From assembly GCA_030602705.1 (NCBI GenBank), contig JAUVZF010000027.1, positions 1-45,963 on the forward strand: a stretch of DNA of 45,963 nucleotides. Reading direction: 5' to 3'. Below, one piece after another: positions 1 to 10,600 of the stretch. The notes beneath the pieces were generated by a model, which saw nothing but the letters and a program-made list of their open reading frames with translations, was not told where the DNA came from and did no database searches. Positions within the stretch are counted from its first letter, which is position 1. Every line of letters starts with the position of its first letter. This stretch comes from Planctomycetota bacterium. GTDB lineage: Bacteria; Planctomycetota; Phycisphaerae; FEN-1346. Position numbers and translations under genes: made by a program.

Positions 1-311
1 CGCCGCCAGCGCCGCGGGCGTCATCCAATCCAGGGCGCTGTGCGGCCGGTGATGATTGTAATCCAGCCGCCAGCGGTCCACCACATAGGTCGCTTCGGCC
101 AGACTCAGGAACAGTTCGCCGTCCAGGCATTCGTCCCGCAGTCTGCCGTTGAACGACTCCACGTACCCGTTCTCCCACGGACTGCCCGGCTCGATGAACA
201 GCGTGCCCACGCCCAGCCGTCCTGACGCAACTTCTCCACAATCTGCTCCGGCCGGTACCTCTTCATGGCTTCGAGTCCTTTCCAGGGCCATTATGCCCTA
301 AAGGACTCTCA
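1..311 (-). mobile_element. IS3-family transposase remnant, orfA start fused to orfB end
   Basis: Read on the minus strand from 266, the first codons give [15 protein letters not shown], the typical start of an IS3-family OrfA helix-turn-helix protein. After position about 222 the reading shifts frame and becomes [20 protein letters not shown], then an integrase-core ending with [18 protein letters not shown], which is the C-terminal part of OrfB. The glutamate of the DDE core lies in this piece (the E of the GYVESFN region). Everything between, several hundred codons in a normal element, is missing. The window edge cuts off the last codons. Bases 267-311 upstream end in a TGAGAGTCC string that could be the terminal inverted repeat; its partner lies outside the window. 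The copy cannot make an active transposase. The family call is firm; the exact end at 311 is a guess. Confidence 0.75.
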
Positions 312-741
312 TTCAAAATGGCTCAGTTTGCGGGGGGGCACCTCACTACGTTTCGAAGAGGGTTGCGTCTGGGACCCCGGACGCGACTCTGCTGTAAACC
401 ACTTTGGCCGCGCGGGGGAGAGAGTTTGAGAGGCTTGACCAGCCGGCCACCTTAGGTCCGTCACACGGCGCTCGCGCGCGTCTGGACTGAGAGCGCGGGC
501 CGATAGGGCCAACGTGTGAAAACCCGCATAAACACTGGCCCAAAACGCGAGAACCCCGACACCTCTCGGCTCGGAGCTCTCTGTAAACCAGAGCGACCTC
601 GGAAGTTCGCTCCTATTTGTCTGGCTCGCCAGGCGTAACCCTCTTCGGAAAACGCACGCGGAGCTCTCTGTTTGCGCCTGAGAGCCGCGCGGGGTTAGGG
701 CTAAACACTTCCCGCGAAGGGCCGTCTTGCCAGATAGCCGC
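312..741. other. Intergenic stretch with no recognisable gene
   Basis: About 430 bases between the IS remnant and the ArsR remnant. The short open frames have no recognisable protein character. The only structure I noticed is the 12-base string CGGAGCTCTCTG, present twice (near 571 and 659). I see no RNA gene or convincing terminator for the long operon that ends at 976. Confidence 0.4.
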
Positions 742-984
742 TTACCTCGGCATCAGCTTCGCCAGCGCCGACGCCAGCACTTTCAGGTTCGCCTTGTCCG
801 TCGTGTAGAGCACACACTTGCCTTGGCGTGTGCTGTTCACGAGCCGGCCCATCCGGAGTAGCCCGAGGTGGTGGCTGCAGCCCCTCGCCCCGGCACCGTC
901 AACAGTTCCCGCAGGCAGTCGGCGGAAGCGGCCCGCAAGAGCAAGTAGATCGCGCCGGCGGCGGGTCCGTGTCAATCAACGCTC
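742..984 (-). pseudogene. ArsR-family regulator remnant
   Basis: The last 45 codons read SHHLGLLRMGRLVNSTRQGK, then a beta-wing and C-terminal helix. This is the recognition helix and wing of an ArsR/SmtB winged-helix repressor. Further upstream the same frame loses similarity, while the next frame reads AIYLLLRAASADCLRELLTV, which resembles the helix that normally precedes the DNA-binding helix. A frame change, probably with a small deletion of the SQxxVSHHL segment, has therefore broken the gene. No intact start or metal-binding motif is visible. It could be regulatory debris that came with the neighbouring IS element. Family call moderate; pseudogene status likely unless there is a sequencing error. 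Confidence 0.55.
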
Positions 985-1614
985 TTGTGGCGGAACGGGA
1001 GCGGACGGGTCGCCGCCATTCCCCTCTGTTTCTTGATCCGAGCGTTTCCTGGCAGCCGCATCGCCGATGATGCTCTTGGCCGGGCCGGAGCGGACCTTGC
1101 TGGGCATCGCAATCGAGATGGGGGCCGAATAAACGGGCGGCCCCTTCGGCGGCTGGTAGCGGGCACGGAGTGTGATGACCGGCGCGGTCGGAACGTCCTT
1201 ACCCCATCCCAGTTGTGCGGCGTAACCCCACCCCACCATGCTGCGCGTGCGGTAAGCAGCGAGTTCGTCGCCGGTGAAACTCCAGGTCTTGAGCGGTTCG
1301 GCAGGTGGCGGGCCCCCCTGCTGAGCCCTGCCGGCGTACATCAGGAACTCCAGGGCGCCCTTCACGAGGACGGTGTCGGCACGGTCCACCTTAAACAGAT
1401 ACACGCGGGCCTGCACGCCGTCGACCCCGGGTATCTCGTCCCAGTTGATGGCAGCCGGCGGTGCGGCCCAGAAGTCGACGCGGTCCACGGCGTCAACCGG
1501 CCGAGGAGGCGTCGCGCTGACAAACTTGAGTTCCTTCGCGCCCGGCGCCGGGCCGCCGCAACCTGCCGCGAGGCACACGGCGCAGAGGAATACAAAACCG
1601 CACGCTCGCCTCAT
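976..1614 (-). CDS. Secreted lipoprotein coupled to gspD, unknown function
   Basis: A 212-residue protein with a clear lipoprotein signal: MRRACGF, a hydrophobic core, then the lipobox LAAGC with the modified cysteine near residue 19. The mature part is Pro- and Gly-rich with aromatic motifs (DFWAAPP, GWGYAAQLGWG) and a hydrophilic tail ending in a Pro/Glu stretch. I do not recognise the family. Its ATG overlaps the gspD stop as ATGA, so translation is probably coupled to the secretin. Last position in a T2SS operon directly behind the secretin suggests an accessory lipoprotein, possibly a pilotin that carries the secretin to the outer membrane. That role is inferred from context only; known pilotins (GspS, AspS) are shorter and not visibly similar. 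Confidence 0.75.
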   Translation of the reverse strand: MRRACGFVFLCAVCLAAGCGGPAPGAKELKFVSATPPRPVDAVDRVDFWAAPPAAINWDEIPGVDGVQARVYLFKVDRADTVLVKGALEFLMYAGRAQQGGPPPAEPLKTWSFTGDELAAYRTRSMVGWGYAAQLGWGKDVPTAPVITLRARYQPPKGPPVYSAPISIAMPSKVRSGPAKSIIGDAAARKRSDQETEGNGGDPSAPVPPQER

Positions 1615-4600
1615 GGCGTCCGCTGCCCCTTTTCAATTTGCGCCGGCACGTGGATTCGGGTGCTCGGCCGCGGGGCCGGTTTGTCGGCCTTCTCGCCGTT
1701 CGGTGTGACCTTCAACTCGTCCCAGAGTTTGTCGCTGAACTCCTCGAACGTCTGGTCTTTCAACTGTTTCGCCCTGGTTCCTCTGAGCAGGTTCAGCCGC
1801 TTGACCTGGGAAGCGGTCTCGATGTCGGCCTCTTCGATGTTCCGCAGGACGGTCGGCGTCAGGATGATCAGCAGTTCGGTCCGCTCCTTGACCTTGCGGG
1901 TCGAGCGGAACAGCCACCCCAGGCCGGGGATGTCGCCGAGGAAGGGAACCTTGTTGAGGCGGTCGCGGTCGGTCGTCGTGATCAGGCCGCCGATGATGAT
2001 CGTGTGCCCGTCCTGGACGGTGACGGTCGTCTCGGCGGACCGGTTGTTGACGATGATGGCGTTGACGCCTTCGCTGATCGGGACGGTCGAGTCGTCGAGC
2101 GCGCTGATCTCCGGGTGCACTTCCAGTTTGACGAAGCCGTCCGGATTGATGCGTGGGGTTACGTCCAGGATGATGCCGACATCCTGATACTCGATGGTGT
2201 TGATGGTCGTTCCCTCCTCGGTGATGCGGCTGTTGGTGATGAACGGGACGCGCTGACCGATATTGATGGTGGCCTGCTGGTTGTCGGAGGCGAGGATCTG
2301 TGGGCGGCTGAGGACCTCCAGCCGCCCTTGGCTCTGGAGGGCACGCAGCATGAAGTTCACGTCGCCGCCGGTCACCGAAACCTGGAACCCGGGATTCAGC
2401 GTCAGCCCGGCCGACGCCGCGAAGGCCGGCGCGGTGCCGCCCGTCAAGTCGTGGCCCCTCCATGTCTCCATGGCCTGCCACTCGATGCCGAACTCGTTGG
2501 TCTCGTCGATGGTGACCTCGGCCAGGAGAACCTGGATGAGGACCTGCGGCGGGGGCTGGTCGAGTTCCTGGATCATCTGGGCGACGACGTCGTAGTACCG
2601 CGGGCTGGCCGACAGAAGCAGCGTGTTCGACGTGGGTTCCGCGACGATGGCCACCTCGCGCTCCAGGATGTACTGCGACGTACCCGCGCCGTCGGCTCCG
2701 AGTTGCTCTTCCAGCAGTGCCCGCTCCTGGTCCAGGAAGTTCGTCAGCGCCGCCTCGATGTCCTCGGCCTGGGCGTTGCGCAGCCGGTAGACCTCGGTCA
2801 GGCGTTCGGCGGCCGTGCTCTCGTCCAGTTCCTGGACGACCTTGCTGGCCAGTTCGACGTAGTGTTTCGTGCCGCCCACGAGCAGGCTGTTGGTTCGGAT
2901 GTCCACCGTAACGGTCAGGGCGACGTCCTCGGCGGATCCGATGACGGCGGCCGGCCCTTTCGCGTCGCCCTCGGCCGGGGTCAGCGTGTACTCGATGGCC
3001 TGCTTGCCCCCGGCCGCGCCGGCCGTCTGCTGCATCCGGAACAGTTCGTTAAGCACCTGGGCCATGGCGCGGGCGTCGGAGTTGATGAGCGTGAAGACAC
3101 GGATCTCGGCCGTCCGCGGGCTGGTCGAATCCATCGCCTTGATAAGGCTCTCCAGCAGCGGCATGTTCTCGAGCGGGGCGGAGATCACCAGCGAGTTCGA
3201 ACGCCGGTCCGGCGTAATCAGCACGCCTTCCTGAAGGGCGCTGGTGACCAGTTTGCCGCCGTCCTGGGAGTGCGTGACGAACTGGAGCAGCGCCTGGCGA
3301 TTCGGACTGGTCGCCGTCAGGGGCGTGGGCTTCTGGTTCAGCGCGTCGTTGAGGATTGTGGCCATTTCGGTCGCGTCGGCGTTCTCGAGGGTGAAGACGC
3401 GAATCTCGGTGACGCGCGGCACGGTGTCGCTGTCGAGTTCCTTGACCAGTTCGCCGATGCGTTTCTGGTCCGCTGGGCCGGCCTGGATGACGATGGCGTT
3501 GATCCGTTCATCCACGCTGATGCCGACGGTCGGCCCCGCCGCCGCACCCGGCATCTGGTAGAGGCTCGTCAGCGTACCCGCGACCTGTGTCGCATCGGCC
3601 TTGGCGAGCGGGAAGACCTGGACGGTCGTGCCCGGCCTGTCGGGTTCGGCGTCGAGGCGTGCGATGAGCGACTCGGCCAGTTTCATGTCCTCGGGGCTGG
3701 CCGACACGATCAGGGAGTTCGTCCGGGGCTCCGTCACAATCGTCACGGGCTCGATCGGCTCGCCGCGCGTCGCCCGTTGAGCGAACAGTTGTTCGAGGGT
3801 CGGCTGGAGCACCGTAGCGGTGGCCTGCTTGAGGTAGAAGATGCGGAACTCGTTGGCTGCCAGGACCTGGTCGGTGTCGAGTTCGCGGATCATCGCCTCG
3901 ATGGCGTTGAAACTTTCGCGGCTGCCGGCCACCAGCAGCGTGTTGGTCCGGGCATCGGCGATGACGCTGACGGGCAGCATGCGTCCGGTGCCTCCGGCGG
4001 CGACCTCGGCGGCCCGCTTGGCGTCGAACAGTTGCTGGAGCGTGGGCGCCAGGCGGGTGGCGTTGGCGTTCTTGAGTGTGAACATCCGAAGGTCGCCAAG
4101 GACCGAGAAGTCCTCGCTGGAGTCGATCTTGCGGATGATCTCCTCCAGGACGGCGAAGTTCTCCCTGCTGGCCGAGACGATCAGCGTGTTGGTGCGAACA
4201 TCGACCGTGATGGAGACCTTCTCGCGGTCGGCCAGCACTTGATTCGGCCCTGCCGCAATCATGCCCGGCTTGTACAGGCCCTGCGTGATCAGGGCCTGAA
4301 GCATGGTGGCGATTCGCTGTGCATCGGAGTTCTGGAGCGTGTACATGCGAACGATGCCGGTCTCGTCGGGCGGGGCCACGTCCACCTTCCCCAGCAGGCC
4401 CGTGATGAGCGCCAGGTTCTCTTTGCTCGCCGAAACGATGAGCGCGTTGGAGAGCGGGTCGGTCTCGATGTCCACGCGATCCTGCGGCACGGGGGTCTGG
4501 CCGGGCAGCGTCATGCTCTGGAGCCGCGCTGCAAACAGCCGCTGAAGCATCGGCCCGACGAGCCCGCAGTCGTTGTGCTCGAGCGGAATCACAACCAACC

Positions 4601-7600
4601 GGACCGACGGGTCCTTGAGTTCAACGTCGAGTTTCTTCAGCAGCCCCTGGATAACTTTCGTGTCGTCGGCGTTTGCCGCCACCAGCAGGGCGTTGACGCG
4701 CACGTCGGGCAGAATGATGGGCCGCTGGCGCTGAATGTCCACCGTCCGCGCGGCCTGGTAGCGCTGCGTGAACAGGTTTTGGAGCGTCGTGCTGATGGTG
4801 CCGGCGTTGGCGTGCTCGAGGGGGAACAGTTGAATCTGGCCGCTGATGGCAGGGCTGGCCCCGTCCAACTGCTCGGCGAGCGACTTGGCAAGTTGGAACC
4901 CCTCGGCCGACCCGCCGATCAGCAGGCTGTTGCTCCGGGCGTCGGCCATGATGATGACGCGCAGCGCCTCGGCGTCGGCCGCACCCAGCGTTGCGAACCG
5001 CTGGACGCGGGCGTCCATGAGTTGCTGCAAGACGGGGCCGATCGTTGTCGCCTCGGCGTTCTTCAGGGGCACGATGCGGATGTCGCGCATCGCAATCGGC
5101 TGCTTGGCGTCGAGGCCTTTGAGCAGCGTCCCGACCATCGCGAACGTCTTCTCCGACGCCGAAACGACCAGGGCGTTCGTCCGCGTATCGACCTGGACGG
5201 TCGGCACGTCCTCGGGGCGGGCGAACTGGGCGTTCGGGCCGGTGTACAGGCCGTCGATCACACCCTTCAGGCGTGTGGCGTCGGCGTTGACGAGCGGAAT
5301 GATCTGCACGACGTTCAACGAGCCCGCCCCCGGAATGTCCATCGTCTTGATGACGTCGGCGATGAGCGGCATGACGTCGCTGCGGGCCGCCACAACGATC
5401 GCGCTGGTGGTCGGGTCGGCCTGGATCGTCAGGGCCGGGCGCGCCTTTGGGACGTCGGTGACGTTGACGCCCTTGCCTTTCTCCAGGACCGTCCGAAGGC
5501 GCGTGACCTGCGTCTTGAGGCCCTCGGTGCCGGCCGTCGGGGGACTCTCGCCGAAGACGGCCTGAAGCACGGGCACCAGGCGCGCGACGTCGGCGTACTT
5601 GAGGTGGAACACGCGGACTTCGGTCACGATCTTGCCGGCGTCGCGGTCGAGGTCCTGGATCACCAGGTCGGCAAGCGCCAGCGATTCCTCGATGCCGCTG
5701 AGGACCAGCGAGTTGGTCCGGAGGTCGGCCGAGACGTTCAGCGGATTCGTCAGGGCCTTGCCGGTGACGCTGTCGGGCTCGGCCTTGCCCTCGACGCTGG
5801 TCTGCTCTTTGCCACCCAGGCGCTGGCCCTGGGTGAAGATGTCCTTGAGGACGTCGGCGACGGATTCGGCGTCGGCGTTCTTCAGATGCACGACCCGCAC
5901 CTTGGTGCCCTCGGCCAGCGGCACGCGGTCGAGGACCCCGACGATGGCCGCCATCGCCTTCAGGTTGTCGGGCGTCGAGGAGATGAGCAGCGCGTTGGAC
6001 CCCTGCGCGTTTGCCAGCGTGGGGTCGGCCGTGATCTTAATCGGCTTCGTCAGGTCGAGTTGCGGTATGACGCGGCCGTCGGCGCTGCGAACCTTGAGCA
6101 GACGGACCTGTTCCTGGAGGGCCCGGGCCTCGGGCGTGACCTGGGCCGTGGCGCTCGGGCGCAGCATGTCGGTCAGCACGGTGGCCAGCCGCGTGGCGTC
6201 GGCGTGCTTGAGCGGAATGATGAGGACCTCGGTCTCGGCAAAAGCGGGCTTCTTGTCGAGCGTCTTGATGATGGTCTCGACCTGGTCGAACATCGGGCCT
6301 CGCGCCGTCACGATGATCGAGCGCGTCCGCTCGTCGGCCTGGACGTTAAGCGGCTCGCCCGGGCGCATCTGGCGGACCTGGTTCAGCATCTGCTGGAGAA
6401 CGGGCATCAGTTTCGCCGGCTGGGCGTTTTCGAGCGGGTAGATGCGGAACTCCAGTTGCGGCGCGACCTCCTCCTTGTCCAGTTGCTGGATCAGGTGGTC
6501 AACCTCCTCCATCTTCTCGGCCGTCGCCGAGACCACCACGGCGTCCGTGTTGGCCAGCGCCGTGACGGTTACTTGGTCCTCCGGCCGCGCTGCGATGCCC
6601 GGCACCGCGCGGTACAGGGCTGTCAGCGCCGTCGCGACTCGCGCGTTGCTCGCATTCTTGAGGGCGAAGACCTTGTACTGGCGCTTTGCGTCGGCCGCAG
6701 CGGCGTCGAGCGCCTCGACCAGTTTCTTGATGATCTCGTAATCCGCGTCCGAGGCGTTGATAAGGATGGACCGCTGTTGCGGCAAGACGGTCGTCTCGAC
6801 CTTGCCGCCCGTGGGTCCCTGCCGGCCGGTCGCCCCGGGCGCGCCACGCGATCCGCGAGAGCGGGATGACGGGCTGCGGCGGCGGCGGACGGGCGTGACC
6901 GAGCGGCTCACCGCTTCGCCGAAAATCTGCTGGATGGCCCGCTCCACCTCCGTCGGGTCGGCGTGCTTGAGGGTGATGATCTTCAGTGCCCCGCGCTGCG
7001 GCTGCATCTTCTCGATCTGGGCCACCCACTCGGAGACCTGCTTATACATCTCGTCGCTGGTGGCCAGAACGATGGCGTTGGCGCGGGCGTCGGACGAGAC
7101 GGCGAGCGGGTCGATGCTGCGTTTCTCGCGTGCCGCAATCATGTACTGCTGCCTGTACAGGTCCTGGACCATTGCGGCTACGTTCGGCGCATCGCCGTTG
7201 GTGAGCGGAATCACGCGGACCATGGCCGCCGAGGAGGTCGTTGCCTTGTCGAGGTCCTTGGCCATCTGAACGATCTTGTCCACGCCGCTCGACGGCCCGC
7301 TGATGACCAGCGCGTTGGAGCCCTTCTCGGCCGAGACCGTCACGGCCTGTTGGCCGGCGGTCGCGGCGCGCGTGCCGTAGCGGCTTGCCCCCGTCGTCAC
7401 GGCGGTCGAGGACTTGGCCATCTTTTCGAGCACCGGCGCCAGGTCCTCCGCCTTGGCGTTCTCGAGGATGAGCATCTCGGACCGCAGGCCGGCCGCCGCT
7501 CCGGAGTCAAGTTGCTCGATGAGTTTCACGATCTGGTCGTGGTCCTCGGCGCCGGCGCGGACGACGAGCGAGTTCGAGGAGCGGTCGGCGCTGATTTGGA

Positions 7601-10600
7601 CCTGGCCGGTGCTGCTTCCCCTTGTTGCACTGCCTGTTGCACTGCGTCGCGTCCCGCCGGAGGCCGATCGGTCGACCGTCGCCGAAAGCGCCGTGGCGAC
7701 GGCCGAGGCCTCGGCGTTCTGGAGCCGATAGACCTTGATGGTGATGTCGCCGAGGCCCTGGGCCTCGTCCATCTGCATGATGACCGACTCGATGAGTTTG
7801 TGCTCCTCGGCCGGCGCCGACACGATGATCATGCGTCCGGCCTCGTCGCCGGTGATGATGATCTCGGCGTCGAGGACCGTCTTGGCAGATCGTTTTCCGG
7901 CGGTCGTGGTCTTGGTGGTGGCGCCGAACACTTCGCGCAGCGCCGTGACGGTCGGCGCGATCTCGGCGTTCTTGACGGGGTACATGCGGATGGAGGTGAC
8001 GGCGGCCATGCCCGACTGGTCGAGTTCCTCGATGATGCCCGCGACGATCTCCATCGCGTCCACCGGCGCGGTCACGATGACGGAGTTCGTCTGCCTGTTG
8101 GCCGACACGTTGACCATCGAGGCGATATCGACCTGTGTGATGCCCTGCTTGGTCCGCAGTTCCAGCACCTGGCGGATCATCTCGACGCGCTGCTGCTGCG
8201 GCTGCTGTCCTTTCGGCTGGCCGCCCTTCTTGGGCTGCGGCTTGGGTGCGGCCGGCCGCTGGACCGCGCGCTGGAACAGGTCCTTGAGGTTCCGGGCCAC
8301 TTCCGTGGCATCGGTGTTCTTGAGGGGGAAGATGCGGACCTCGCTGACGACCGTGGGAACCTGGTCGAGTTGCTTGATGAGCATCTCGACATCCTCGAAG
8401 TCGAGCGGCTTGGCCCGGACGATGACCGACCGGGTCCGGAGGTCGGCCACGACGCTGATGACGGGCGGTGGGGCCGGGGCCGGCGGCCCCTTCTGGCCTT
8501 TGGGTTGGGGCTTGGGTTTCGGGTTGAACAGTTCGTCGAGCGTCCGGGCGACCGTCTGGGGGTCGGCCTTCTCGATCTTAAAGACCCGGAACTCGGCGTC
8601 GACGTCCATGGAAGTCCACATCAGTTCGTCCACGAGGTCCTGGATGTAGTCGAGTTCCTGGCGGCTGCCGGAGACGATAAGCGAGTTGGAGTTCTTGTCG
8701 ACGGCGATGGTGACGCCTGGCGGTGCGGCGCCGGTGTCCGCGTCGCCGGGTTCTTGCGTGTCGGCATCGGGCGCCGGCGCTCTGCCGGGGCCTTCCACGC
8801 CGACGGGGCCGGATTCTCCTTCAGGCCCTTTCGTTGCTTCGGGCGTCTCGGTGGTCAGGGTCACCTTGTTGCCGGTCATCTGCTGGTAGACCGAGCGAAG
8901 GATCTGGGCCATTTTCTCGGCCTTGACGCTCGTGAGCGGAATCACACGGACGCGGTATGAGTTGTCCTTGGCGGCCTTGTCGAGTTTGGTGATGATCGGC
9001 TCGATGACCTTCAGGTCGGCTTCCTTGGCGATGATGGTGATGGCGTTGGAGAACTCATCGGCCGAGATAACGGGCTTGTTGCCCTTACGGGTCTTGTACA
9101 TATCCTCCAGTTGAGCGGCGACCTCGACGGCGTCGGCGTTGGCGAGCCAGATGTACTGGACGTCGGCCTCCGGCGCCGCAGGCGCCTGGTCGAGGCTGTG
9201 GAGGATCTGCTCGATCAGGGCGAAGTGCGACGGCGTGGTCGAGATGACGAGGCTCTGCGTCCGGTCGTCGGCGGCGATGCTGAACGGCACGGCCGGGGCG
9301 TTTCGGCTCCGGCCGGCCTGCTGACGCAGCATGTCCTGGAACAGCCTTCCGAGCGACGCCGCCAGGGCCGACGCCTCGCCGTTCTCGAGCGGATAAACGC
9401 GCACCTCGGCACCGGTGCCCGTGGAGCCGTCGTCCAGGGCCTTGATCATCTCGACGACGGCCGGGATTTCGACAAGCGGGCCTCGCACCAGGACGCAGTT
9501 GGAGTTCAACTCCGGCGTCACCATAACGCGGTCTTGCTGTGCCGGAACCGGTCCGCGCCGGAACCTTGAACCGACGGGCGTCGCCTTCGAGGCCAGGGCC
9601 GAGTTGACGGCCTCGGCAAGGCTTTCCGCCTGGGCGTTCTTCAGTTTGACGATAACGATTCCGGTCTGGCCTGCCGCGCCCTCGGCATCGAACGTCTTGA
9701 TCAGTTCCTCGGCCAGGGCGAGTTTCTCGGGCGGTCCCTGGACCACGACGTCGTTGGTGTCGGGCATGGCGGCGACGCGGACATCGGCCGTCTTGCCCCC
9801 GCGCCCGCGGCCCGTCGCGCCGGCTGGCGTATCGACGAGCATCGTCTGGAGCACGCCGACGATGTCGGCCGCCTTGGCGGCCTTCAGGCGGAACATCTTG
9901 GTCTCGCGGGCCAGGCTTGTGGCGACTTCGAGTTTCTTGATGAGTTCGTCGATCACCTCGAATTGGGTGGGCGTGGCAGCAACTATGACCTGGTTGGTGG
10001 CCCCGTCGGCCTCGAATCGCGGCTCGGGCTCGTCCTCGGCGGGCGCTCCGCGGCGCGACCGTTGCTGAGCGAACAGCCGGCTCAGCGAGACGGCGAGTTC
10101 CGCGGCGTTGGCGCTGGTGAGCCGATAGGTGCGGACCTCGACCGGGGCCGGGGCATCGGCCACCTGGGCCGGGGCATCGGCCACGTCGAGCGACGCCACC
10201 AGTGTCGCGATCTCCTCGATCTTGTCGCGCGGGGCATCGACGACGAGCGTCCGGTCGCCGGGTGCGGCGGCGATAACGACCCGCTCACCCCTGTCAGCCG
10301 CGGGCACCGGGCCGGGCCGGTACAGTTGGCCGAGCATCTGTGCAAGTTGACTCGCCGAGACGTGTTTCAACTGGATTCTTCGGATCTCGCGAGCCTGCTG
10401 CTGGGTGGCCTGGTCGAGGGTGGCGATCATCTCCTCGAACATCTTGCGGTCGGCTTCCGGGCCGCGAATGAGGACGGAGTTCGAGAGCGGCTCGGCCTCA
10501 ATGACGACGGACTCGGTCTCGCCCGGCTTGGGCCGGGGCACCATTGCCTTGAGCGTGCCGGCGAGTTGCACGGCGTCGGCCGACTGGAGGCGGATCATCC

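Noticed and set aside
1638-6869. 1743-codon plus-strand open frame opposite gspD, and similar long ones at 6963-8960 and 11040-12674
   Set aside because: They are antisense shadows of the repetitive, high-GC secretin gene: low-complexity Arg/Asp/Gly/His composition, no domain, and the opposite strand has full family motifs.
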